64,000 nt of DNA. It comes from Schlesneria paludicola DSM 18645 (GTDB lineage Bacteria; Planctomycetota; Planctomycetia; Planctomycetales; Planctomycetaceae). This document shows, in pieces, positions 18,919 through 26,636 of the stretch. The notes under the pieces were generated by a model, which was given only the letters and a program-made list of their open reading frames with translations, did no database searches and was not told the DNA's origin. The translations under genes and the position numbers were made by a program. The DNA lies in contig NZ_JH636435.1 in the NCBI RefSeq assembly GCF_000255655.1, positions 622,209 to 686,208 on the forward strand. Direction: 5' to 3'. Each line of letters begins with the position of its first letter. Within the stretch, counting starts at the first letter, position 1.

Positions 18919-19815
18919 ATGACGGGTGCCGAGCAATATCTTAAGCCGTCCGTGATTCGAAACGTGGCACGCCTGGACCTGCGTGCGCGCTTCATCGTAG
19001 AAGGCTTTTTGACGGGCCTTCACGCCAGCCCGTTTCAGGGATTCAGCGTCGAATTCAGCGAACACCGTCGCTATTCCCAGGGCGATGACCCCAAAGACAT
19101 CGACTGGCTGGTGTTCGCCAAAACCGATCGCTTTTACGTCAAGAAATACCAGGCGGAAACGAATATCTCGGGCTATCTCTTGATGGATCTGTCCGAGAGC
19201 ATGGCCTATACCTACCGGCAGGAACTGACCAAGTTCGATTACTGCATCTGCCTGGCTGCCGCACTGGGCTATCTGATGATCCACCAGCAGGACCCGGTTG
19301 GGCTGATGACATTTGATCAGAAGCTACGAGCCTGTTTACCGGCTCGTAGTAAACGCAGCCAACTTGGCAATATGCTTGGCCTGCTGGCCAAGGCACGGCC
19401 GGCAGGACAGACGGATGTCGCGGGAAACCTTCGTCGCATTGCGGCCATGATTCGGCACCGCGGATTGTTTATGTTGTTTTCGGATTTGCTTTGTGACCCC
19501 GAACCTGTCATCGATTCATTACGACTACTACGTCATCGAGGTCATGACGTCATTGTGTTTCACGTGTTGGACGAGGCGGAAGTCAACTTTCCATTTAGTG
19601 GATTATCAGATTTCGAAGATCCGGAATCAGGCGAACGTCTGATTGTTGACGCGGCGGGAATTCGTGGTGATTACGTCCGCGCAGTCCAAGAACTGCGAGA
19701 CCGCTACAAACGAGAATGTCTTAGTGTCGGGGCCGACTATGTTGCTCTCGATACCAGCATGCCCTTTGATCGCGCGCTCGTCGAATATCTTTCTCAGCGA
19801 AAAGCCAGATTCTGA
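18919..19815 (+). CDS. DUF58 domain protein, second paralogue
   Basis: 298 residues from the ATG at 18919, chosen because the paralogue at 12.1-13.0 kb starts at the equivalent place and an AAGAGA lies upstream. The open frame extends to 17956, but that part lies antisense to the propeller gene. It has the DUF58 signature (EFSEHRRYSQGDDPKDIDWLVFAKTDRFYVKKY) and a MIDAS-like MDLSESMAY. It closely resembles the operon copy in length and motif order but stands alone, without MoxR or VWA genes, on the opposite strand. It may serve a different MoxR partner elsewhere. Confidence 0.9.
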   Translation: MTGAEQYLKPSVIRNVARLDLRARFIVEGFLTGLHASPFQGFSVEFSEHRRYSQGDDPKDIDWLVFAKTDRFYVKKYQAETNISGYLLMDLSESMAYTYRQELTKFDYCICLAAALGYLMIHQQDPVGLMTFDQKLRACLPARSKRSQLGNMLGLLAKARPAGQTDVAGNLRRIAAMIRHRGLFMLFSDLLCDPEPVIDSLRLLRHRGHDVIVFHVLDEAEVNFPFSGLSDFEDPESGERLIVDAAGIRGDYVRAVQELRDRYKRECLSVGADYVALDTSMPFDRALVEYLSQRKARF

Positions 19816-19912
19816 CGGAATTACCGTTAGAGGCATTCTCTTGATTGTGAAAATCTGATTGATCTAAAGAAGTGACTGTTTCTCTCTGAAATCGGTTTGG
19901 TTACTGTGATTC

Positions 19913-19933
19913 GCACCTTTCACTCGAAGGTGC
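19913..19933 (+). promoter_or_regulatory. Stem-loop in aquaporin leader
   Basis: A perfect 7-bp stem (GCACCTT / AAGGTGC) with a 7-nt loop lies about 40 nt before the aquaporin ATG. It could be a 5' UTR structure or an operator. It has no T-run, so it is not a terminator. Confidence 0.35.
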
Positions 19934-19973
19934 CACATCCCACCCCACATCCCGACTTCTGGAGACCTCGCAA

Positions 19974-20609
19974 ATGGGAAAGTATCTCGCGGAATTCATT
20001 GGCACGTTTTTCCTGGTGCTGACAATTGGCTGCACTGTCGCCAGCAAAGAGCCGATGGCGCCGCTTGCGATTGGCTCCGCACTGATGGTCATGATCTATG
20101 CTGGAGGACATGTTTCCGGGGCGCATTTCAATCCAGCGGTCACTCTCGCGGTGACGATGCGCGGACGCTGCTCCCTGGCCGATGCGATCCCCTACGTCGT
20201 GGCTCAGGTGCTCGCTGCGATTGCCGCGGCAATTACCGTAGGCTTCCTGATCCCCGCAGATAAACTTTCGGCAATCACCGCCATCGACCTTTCAAAAACC
20301 GTTCCGCAGGCGTTACTCGCGGAAGGGCTGTTTACCTTCGCCCTGGCCTATGTCGTCTTGAACACGGCCACAGCGAAAGCCAATGCGAACAATTCGTTCT
20401 ATGGCTTGGCAATTGGCTTCACCGTTCTGACGGGAGCCTTCGCCGTGGGAGGCATTTCGGGTGGTGCCTTCAACCCCGCCGTCGCCGTGGGAATCTCGAT
20501 GCTGGGATTCACCTCTTGGAGCAACATCTGGATCTATCTGATCGGTGATCTTGCTGGGGGTGCTTTGGCCGCGATTGCGTTCAAGATCATTAACCCAAGC
20601 GACAAGTAA
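19974..20609 (+). CDS. Aquaporin-family (MIP) channel
   Basis: 211 residues with six hydrophobic helices and two half-helices carrying the NPA signatures, HFNPAVT (Asn53) and AFNPAVA (Asn167). GGAG lies 8 nt before the ATG. MIP channels conduct water or small neutral solutes across the inner membrane. In AqpZ and GlpF the second NPA is followed by Arg, which forms the selectivity filter; here a Val follows, so the aromatic/Arg filter appears to be missing. The protein is at the short end for the family, with a compact N-terminus. It is monocistronic with a clear terminator downstream. Confidence 0.92.
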   Translation: MGKYLAEFIGTFFLVLTIGCTVASKEPMAPLAIGSALMVMIYAGGHVSGAHFNPAVTLAVTMRGRCSLADAIPYVVAQVLAAIAAAITVGFLIPADKLSAITAIDLSKTVPQALLAEGLFTFALAYVVLNTATAKANANNSFYGLAIGFTVLTGAFAVGGISGGAFNPAVAVGISMLGFTSWSNIWIYLIGDLAGGALAAIAFKIINPSDK

Positions 20610-20666
20610 TCCTCGTACCCGCGAAGGTATGTTGCTGCAAACTTGATGGAATTCGACTGACGACGT

Positions 20667-20703
20667 CCCGCGCGATCACCATGATCACGCGGGATGTTTT
20701 TTT
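20667..20703 (+). terminator. Rho-independent terminator of the aquaporin gene
   Basis: A GC-rich hairpin (CCCGCG...CGCGGG with a further GATCA/TGATC stem and one mismatch) is followed after three bases by seven T residues. It lies about 60 bp after the aquaporin stop. This is the best classical terminator in the window. Confidence 0.85.
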
Positions 20704-20797
20704 GTCACGACACGCCTGCTCAGCCCCGAGAAGCATCGCGGCATGTCGATTTCATCACCGAGCGTGTGTGGTGAGGTCGAGAATTTCCCTTGTTCCA

Positions 20798-20827
20798 CTC
20801 GTTACCAAGTTCCCGATTGGTGACACC
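20798..20827. repeat. REP-like palindrome, family A
   Basis: The sequence CTCGTTACCAAGTTCCCGAT followed by TGGTGACACC is an imperfect palindrome with the CTCGTTACCAAGC core that recurs five times near 35.5 kb. Confidence 0.6.
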
Positions 20828-20900
20828 TCTTCCAATTTTGGGCTCCTGTCGAGCGAGAACGCGACCTGAACCCGTCCCGTACACACGAAGGCCGACAAAA

Positions 20901-20927
20901 CATTCCCAAGCGATCACTTGGGAACCG
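20901..20927. repeat. REP-like palindrome, family A variant
   Basis: TTCCCAAG (20903-20910) and CTTGGGAA (20917-20924) form a perfect 8-bp stem with a 6-nt loop. It resembles the family-A palindromes but has a shorter arm. Confidence 0.5.
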
Positions 20928-20986
20928 GGCAAACGCATTTCCGGCGAGCCGACAAGCGACCGCTTCCGGCTCGCCTTTATCGTCGC

Positions 20987-23900
20987 TCAATGCGAAGGAG
21001 CGGGTTCTGTTCCGGCATTTGGCCTGGCATTCACCGAGGGCTCCTGTTTCGCGGCCGGTTGTTTTCCAAATCGATCGATGATCTTGTAGAACACGGGAGT
21101 CAAAAGAATTCCGAAGATCGTGACGCCGCACATACCCGAAAAGACGGCGATCCCGAGTGTCTGGCGCATTTCCGCACCTGCTCCGTGCGAAAAGACAAGC
21201 GGTGCCACGCCGAGAATGAACGCGAGCGAGGTCATCACGATCGGTCGCAAACGTTCTTTGGCGGCTTCGAGTGCCGCTTCATGAACTGATTTTCCAGCAT
21301 GCCGACGCTCACGCGCGGTTTCGACAATAAGGATCGCATTCTTGGCCGCCAGTCCGACGAGCACGATGAATCCAACCTGAACGAAGATGTTGATGTCCAA
21401 GTGCGTCATCCAAAGACCGAACACGGCGCTCAGCAAACACATCGGCACCACGAGCAAGACCGACATCGGCATCGACCAGCTTTCATACTGCGCCGCGAGG
21501 ACCAGGAAGACGAGAATGATGGCGCCAATGAAGGCGTACAAAGCAGCACTTCCTTCCTGCAGTTGCAGGTACGTCAACTCGGTCCATTCGGATGTCATTC
21601 CGGCGGTCAGTTCGGCATCGGTGACTCGTTTCATTGAGGCAATCATGTCACCCGTACTGACACCCGGCAGGGATGCGCCGTTCAACGGTGCCGCGGGGAA
21701 CATGTTGTAACGCGTGATCATGATCGGACCGCCAACATCATCAATCCTCGAAATCGTTCCCAGTGGCACCATCTTGCCTTGCACGTTTCGCACTTTGAGG
21801 TTGCGAACATCGTCGGCACGCAAACGGAACGGGGAATCGGCCTGCAGGTTGACCTGCCAGGTCCTTCCGAACTGATTGAAGTCGTTGACGTAGTACCCCC
21901 CGAGAAACACCTGCAGCGTTTGAAAGGCATCGCTGAGCGGTACCCCCAACGCCTTGCACTTCGTACGATCGATGTCGATATATAGCTGAGGCGTATCCGA
22001 GCGGAAGCTGTTGAACGTGTAGGCGATTCCAGGTTGTTTCGTCGCCCCTGCAGCGACCTCGTCGGCTCGCTCTTGCAATGCCCCCAGCCCCTGGTCGCTG
22101 CGATCTTGCACCATCAATTTGAATCCCCCCGCGGACCCGAGTCCATCGACCGGAGGTGCACCGAACACGGCAATCTGGGCATCAAGAACTTCCGTGAAGA
22201 ACCGTTTTTGCAACAGGCCGGCGATGGCATTCGCACTGAGGCTGTGACCACGACGATGATGAAACTCATCGAGAATGATGAACATCGAGCAGAAGTTCGA
22301 TCCTACCGCGTTCAAGACAATCGACTGTCCGGCGATACCGACGGTGTGTGCGACGCCCTCGGTTTCCTGAGCGATCTTCTCGACCTTCTTCACCACCGCG
22401 ACCGAGCGTTCGAGCGATGCCGAATCGGGCAGCTGCATATTGACCACCAGATATCCCTTGTCTTGCGAAGGGATAAAGCCGATGGGTGTGCGCGTGATTC
22501 CGAAATACGTCAATCCCAGCAAACCGACATACACCAGCATCACCAAACTGCTGATACGCAGCATGCTGGCCACAATACTGCCGTAAACGCGCGTGATGGC
22601 ATCGAAGCCGCGATTGAAGATCTTGAAGACTCCAGCCAAAAAGCGGTTCATCGGTTTCGTGATGAACCAGCCCAAAATGGCACCGGGAACAAAGAGCGCC
22701 AGCCACAGTGCCCACGCCGCGGCCCCTTCGCCTTTCAAGCCGATCACAGGCTCGAGCAAACTGGCTCCCCACCAGCCCAGCATTGTCATGTAACCCCACC
22801 AGGGAAACGCCTCGCGATCGTCATGACCATGTCGGCGATTTTTGAAAATTTGCACGGCCCGCGATGGTGTCATCGTCAATGCGTTCACCGCAGAAATAAT
22901 CATGGATGCCGAAATCGTCAGCGCGAACTGGCTATAGAACTGGCCGCTGATCCCGCTCAGCATTGCACTCGGCAGAAAGACAGAACTCAGAACCAGCGTG
23001 ATGGTAATGATCGGACCGGTCAATTCGTTCATCGCACTGATTGTCGCGGTACGCGCATCTTGCCCCCGCTCCAGCCAACGCTCGATTCCTTCCAGCACCA
23101 CAATCGCATCGTCGACCACAATTCCAATCGCCAGGACCAGACCAAACAGCGTTAAGTTATTCAGCGTGAAACCCATCAGCCACATCACAGCGAGCGTACC
23201 GATCAACGAGACCGGAACGTCGATCATCGGCAGGGTCATCGACTTCCAGTCCTGCAGAAACAGTAAGACCACGATCGCGACCAGAATCACAGCGTCGCGC
23301 AGTGCCTTGAAGACTTCATTGACGGACTCTTCGATGAAGGGAGTCGTGTCGTAGACGATGGCCGAGCGCATCCCCTTGTCGAATCGCGTTTCCAGATCTG
23401 CGACCTTCGCACGAATCTTTTTCGCAGTTTCGAGCGCGTTGGAGCCGGGCAATTGGTAGATCGCCATCCCGACCGACGGGCGGCCATCGAGCGAACAGGC
23501 GGTGTCTTGATTCTTGGCGCCCAGTTCGAGGCGCCCGATTTCATCCAGGCGCGTTGGTTGCCCGGTGCTGCCGGTCTTCACGATGATCTGCCCGAACTCG
23601 GTCGGCTCTGTCAACCGTCCCAAGGTTGTCAGCGTGTACTGAAAATCGAGGCCGTTCGGGACGGGCGGTTGACCTACGGTTCCGGCCGCGACCTGGACGT
23701 TCTGCTCCCGCAGCGCGTTGACGACGTCGTTTGCCGTCAGATTTCGCGACGCCATCTTTTCGGGGTCCAGCCAGACGCGCATGCTATAGTCTTGCTGACC
23801 GAGGAAACTCACATCGCCCACGCCATCGATCCGCAACAGTTCGTCGCGCATCTGAATCGTGGCGTAGTTACTCAGAAACAACTGGTTAAACATGGGACGG

Positions 23901-24355
23901 CCCGTTGATTCGTCCGTCTCGGAGAACAAGTTGACCACCAGCAAGATGCTGGGCGATTTCTTTTTTGTGCTGACACCGGTCGTTTTGACCACGTCCGGCA
24001 GCTTGGGCAGAGCCAGTGCGACGCGGTTCTGGACCAGCACCTGGGCCATATCCAGGTTCGTCCCCAGCTTGAACGTAACGCTCAGGCGGTAGCCGCCATC
24101 ATTGGTACATTGCGACGACATGTACAGCATCTTCTCGACGCCGTTGACTTCTTGTTCAATCGGCGCGGCGATCGTCTCCTGCACGACTCGCGCGTTCGCA
24201 CCGGGATAGCTGCACGAGACTTCGACCGTGGGAGGTGTGATCTCGGGATACTGGGCAATCGGCAGTGTAAAGCCCGCTGCGAGTCCGGCGAAGACGATCA
24301 CGAGCGAGATCACGATGGCGAACACAGGTCGATCGATGAAGAAGCGGGCCAGCAT
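20987..24355 (-). CDS. RND efflux transporter permease (HAE1 family)
   Basis: 1122 residues, slightly longer than AcrB-type pumps. The N-terminus MLARFFIDRPVFAIVISLVI is typical of the first helix. The transmembrane relay motif is present (LAIGIVVDDAIVVLEG, two Asp in helix 4; Lys in GLAAKNAILIVE of helix 10), as are porter-domain sequences (YPEITPPTVEVSCSYPGANA, SGEVGRF-equivalent RTWQVNLQAD). It exports hydrophobic or amphipathic compounds by proton antiport, with the adaptor encoded upstream. An insertion of about 60 residues after helix 6 (MTMLGWWGASLLEPVIGLKGEG) looks amphipathic. The gene follows the adaptor by about 100 bp. No TolC-type outer-membrane gene is adjacent. Confidence 0.95.
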   Translation of the reverse strand: MLARFFIDRPVFAIVISLVIVFAGLAAGFTLPIAQYPEITPPTVEVSCSYPGANARVVQETIAAPIEQEVNGVEKMLYMSSQCTNDGGYRLSVTFKLGTNLDMAQVLVQNRVALALPKLPDVVKTTGVSTKKKSPSILLVVNLFSETDESTGRPMFNQLFLSNYATIQMRDELLRIDGVGDVSFLGQQDYSMRVWLDPEKMASRNLTANDVVNALREQNVQVAAGTVGQPPVPNGLDFQYTLTTLGRLTEPTEFGQIIVKTGSTGQPTRLDEIGRLELGAKNQDTACSLDGRPSVGMAIYQLPGSNALETAKKIRAKVADLETRFDKGMRSAIVYDTTPFIEESVNEVFKALRDAVILVAIVVLLFLQDWKSMTLPMIDVPVSLIGTLAVMWLMGFTLNNLTLFGLVLAIGIVVDDAIVVLEGIERWLERGQDARTATISAMNELTGPIITITLVLSSVFLPSAMLSGISGQFYSQFALTISASMIISAVNALTMTPSRAVQIFKNRRHGHDDREAFPWWGYMTMLGWWGASLLEPVIGLKGEGAAAWALWLALFVPGAILGWFITKPMNRFLAGVFKIFNRGFDAITRVYGSIVASMLRISSLVMLVYVGLLGLTYFGITRTPIGFIPSQDKGYLVVNMQLPDSASLERSVAVVKKVEKIAQETEGVAHTVGIAGQSIVLNAVGSNFCSMFIILDEFHHRRGHSLSANAIAGLLQKRFFTEVLDAQIAVFGAPPVDGLGSAGGFKLMVQDRSDQGLGALQERADEVAAGATKQPGIAYTFNSFRSDTPQLYIDIDRTKCKALGVPLSDAFQTLQVFLGGYYVNDFNQFGRTWQVNLQADSPFRLRADDVRNLKVRNVQGKMVPLGTISRIDDVGGPIMITRYNMFPAAPLNGASLPGVSTGDMIASMKRVTDAELTAGMTSEWTELTYLQLQEGSAALYAFIGAIILVFLVLAAQYESWSMPMSVLLVVPMCLLSAVFGLWMTHLDINIFVQVGFIVLVGLAAKNAILIVETARERRHAGKSVHEAALEAAKERLRPIVMTSLAFILGVAPLVFSHGAGAEMRQTLGIAVFSGMCGVTIFGILLTPVFYKIIDRFGKQPAAKQEPSVNARPNAGTEPAPSH

Positions 24356-24457
24356 TCAAGGACCTTTGGTGATGAGATCGACGGTGAATTTCAGAACCGA
24401 CGGAACACGAGATTCCGCGGGATTTTCAAGAACAGGGCCATCGAGAACCGCGTGCGT

Positions 24458-25654
24458 TTAGTGCGATTTCGCGGCCGGCTTTTCCGCCGGTACCGCGGAG
24501 TTCGGCGGCGGATCGCTCGCGATCTTGACGTCCGAACCTGGGCGGACCCGCTGCTGACCCTTCACGACAACTTGGTCGCCGGGTTCCAGTCCCGTTTCGA
24601 TGACCCGCAGCAATTCGTCGTGACGTCCGGCGGTCACGTTCCGGCGTTCAATCTTGTTCTCGGTGGTGACGACGTACACAAAACGCTGCCCCTGCTGCTG
24701 CATCAACGCGTTCTCGGGAATGAGCACACGTTTGCGAGGCGGCCCCATCTGGAACTGAACTCGAACGAACAATCCCGGTGTCAGGTATCGGTCTTCATTG
24801 GGAAACCGGCCTCGAACCTGGATCGTTCCCGTACCGGCATCGATCCGGTTGTCCACCAGGTCGACGACACCCACATGCGGGAAGCCCGTCTCATTCGCGA
24901 GTTCCATCCGAACCTCGACGTTGTCTCGCTCGCGGGCCGAGTCCATTTTCTTCTCGCGAATTCGTCGTTGGATATCCAGCAACGTGCGTTCATCGACGTC
25001 GAAGTAGGCATAGATCGGATCGAGCGACACAATCGTTGTCAGGGACGTCGTGTCGGCAGTGACCAGATTTCCGACGGTGATCAGTTCGCGATTCGTGAGC
25101 CCCGCAATCGGCGCGATCACCTTCGTGAAATCCTGATTCAATTTTGCGTTGACGACAGTCGCCTGTGCCGATTGAACCGACGCATCGGCATGCGCTTTGT
25201 CGGCAACAGCCTTGTCGTAATCCGATTGCGTGCTGATTTGCTTCTTGTGCAGGTCTTCCGCACGCGCCAGTTCTGCCGACGCCTGTTTCAGACTGGCTTC
25301 TGCAGTGGCCAGCGTCCCCTCGGCTCGCAGCAGTTCGGCGTCGTACGGACGCGAGTCGATTTCGAACATGACTGCACCGGCCTCGACTTCTTTGCCGGGC
25401 TTGTAGCGAATCTCTTTCAGGTACCCGCTCACACGAGCCCGAATTTCGACCGACTCGACCGCATCGGTTCGACCTGTAAATTCGACAAAATCGGCCAGAT
25501 CCTTCTCGACAGGATTCACCACCACGACGGACGCTGGACCGGCACCCGCTTTGGGATTGCCCACCGCCTGGCCGCCACAGCCAGTACTGAACAATCCCAA
25601 CAAACTGAGTCCCACAACGTGGCCACAGAATCGTCGAGACGGATGAATCAACAT
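24458..25654 (-). CDS. RND efflux periplasmic adaptor, lipoprotein
   Basis: 398 residues. A signal sequence ends in a lipobox-like LFSTGC, so the protein is probably lipid-anchored to the periplasmic face. The membrane-fusion-protein order is visible: barrel-sandwich start (VEIRARVSGYLKEI), alpha-hairpin (GTLATAEASLKQASAELARAEDL...SDYDKAVADKAHADASVQSAQ), lipoyl return (ITVGNLVTA) and beta-barrel (PGLFVRVQFQ). It docks to the RND permease encoded next and to an outer-membrane channel not seen here. It is the first gene of a two-gene operon, with direct repeats about 80 bp upstream that may bind a regulator. Confidence 0.95.
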   Translation of the reverse strand: MLIHPSRRFCGHVVGLSLLGLFSTGCGGQAVGNPKAGAGPASVVVVNPVEKDLADFVEFTGRTDAVESVEIRARVSGYLKEIRYKPGKEVEAGAVMFEIDSRPYDAELLRAEGTLATAEASLKQASAELARAEDLHKKQISTQSDYDKAVADKAHADASVQSAQATVVNAKLNQDFTKVIAPIAGLTNRELITVGNLVTADTTSLTTIVSLDPIYAYFDVDERTLLDIQRRIREKKMDSARERDNVEVRMELANETGFPHVGVVDLVDNRIDAGTGTIQVRGRFPNEDRYLTPGLFVRVQFQMGPPRKRVLIPENALMQQQGQRFVYVVTTENKIERRNVTAGRHDELLRVIETGLEPGDQVVVKGQQRVRPGSDVKIASDPPPNSAVPAEKPAAKSH

Positions 25655-26111
25655 GACGTACCCGGAATCAAGGTGTGAAATGATCTATCTGAGAACACGA
25701 AAGTGCGAGTTACGAGGCCAGCATAACTTCACCTCGCGAAAAATGCATGTGGGGCGAAAAATGCATGCAGTCCGAGTTGAGATCACTCATGTCTCATGCA
25801 TATTTACCATTCACAATTCGTTCCTCCGCGATGACCGCACACGCAAGCCCGACACAGACGCCGAGACTTTGTGCCACTTTCATCACCGCACTTAAAGTTT
25901 CGCGCGGCATCCGACGTCGTGTTCGATGAGAATCGCGTCAATCCTTCCGCCCATGAACGGTGTCTTCACGGAATAAGACGTACGGACTCGAAATGGGTTA
26001 AAACGGTTTCTTTGACATTGCACAGAATCCCAACGCTTTTTGCAGAAAGTGCAGTTTTTTGTAAGTCGACGCGTGTTCGGGTGACCAATACCACTGAAAG
26101 GGAGCGTTGCA
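25655..26111. other. Divergent intergenic region upstream of efflux and sigma-factor genes
   Basis: This region of about 455 bp holds the leader of the adaptor gene on the left and of the sigma-factor gene on the right. It contains the 14-bp direct repeats annotated separately. TTGACA at about 26016 is a good -35 match, but no good -10 follows at the right spacing. No ORF is credible. Confidence 0.5.
25736..25767. promoter_or_regulatory. 14-bp direct repeats, candidate operator
   Basis: GCGAAAAATGCATG occurs twice (25736-25749 and 25754-25767) with 18 bp between starts, and each copy contains the palindromic core ATGCAT. The pair sits about 80-110 bp upstream of the efflux adaptor ATG. The spacing of about 1.7 helical turns is compatible with tandem regulator binding. 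No regulator gene is adjacent, so the partner is unknown. Confidence 0.45.
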
Positions 26112-26636
26112 TTGCTGGACGAAGAACAAAAGTCGCTTTTTATGACCTGGCTGGGTGAGCATGGCTCATCGGTCATGAAAGTGGCGCGTGCATACACTCT
26201 CACCAGCGAGGAGTGCCAGGATCTTGCACAAGAGATTCTGCTGCAGGCTTGGCGCTCCCTGCCGAATTTTGAAGGTAAAGCAAACGCCGTGACGTGGTTC
26301 TATCGAGTGGCATTGCATACTGCGATGAACTGGCATCGAAAAGACCGACGCCGACGCTTACGGCAGCAACCGCTGCTGGAAGTGCAAGCGCTCGCGGCGG
26401 AAGACGCGAACAGCGCCGAACAGTGTCAGCATCGAGATACCGTTGAGCAGCTCTACAAAGCCATCCAGCAACTACCGCAAACCGATGCCGCGCTGGTGCT
26501 GCTGTATCTCGATGAACTGAGTTATGGAGAGATGGCCGAAGTGTTGGGCATCTCTGAAAGTAACGTCGGCGTGAAGCTGAATCGAGCGAAAAAAGTGCTG
26601 AGCGAACTGATGAAAGGAGAGTCACATGGCGCCTGA
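26112..26636 (+). CDS. ECF-type RNA polymerase sigma factor
   Basis: 174 residues from a TTG start with GGGAG 7 nt upstream; there is no better ATG that keeps region 2. It contains sigma-70 region 2 (QDLAQEILLQAWRSLPNFEGKANAVTWFYRVALHTAMNWHRKDRR) and region 4 (LPQTDAALVLLYLDELSYGEMAEVLGISESNVGVKLNRAKKVL), with a short linker and no region 3, as in ECF factors. It overlaps the next gene by 11 nt, suggesting that the neighbouring membrane protein controls it. Target promoters are unknown. Confidence 0.93.
   Translation: MLDEEQKSLFMTWLGEHGSSVMKVARAYTLTSEECQDLAQEILLQAWRSLPNFEGKANAVTWFYRVALHTAMNWHRKDRRRRLRQQPLLEVQALAAEDANSAEQCQHRDTVEQLYKAIQQLPQTDAALVLLYLDELSYGEMAEVLGISESNVGVKLNRAKKVLSELMKGESHGA

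Larger units (their letters stand above)
20704..20986. other. Intergenic region with REP-like palindromes
   Basis: The space between the aquaporin terminator and the convergent RND permease contains two short palindromes of the family clustered at 35.4-35.7 kb (listed separately), and no credible ORF. Confidence 0.5.

Noticed and set aside
22034-23155. 373-codon open frame on the plus strand
   Set aside because: It is antisense to the RND permease core and encodes a His/Arg/Gln-rich product without domains; a shadow of codon bias in a high-GC genome.
24110-25678. 522-codon open frame on the plus strand
   Set aside because: It lies antisense to the efflux adaptor and the end of the permease gene; the minus-strand product is clearly homologous to membrane fusion proteins, while the plus-strand product is His/Arg/Gln-rich with no family match.
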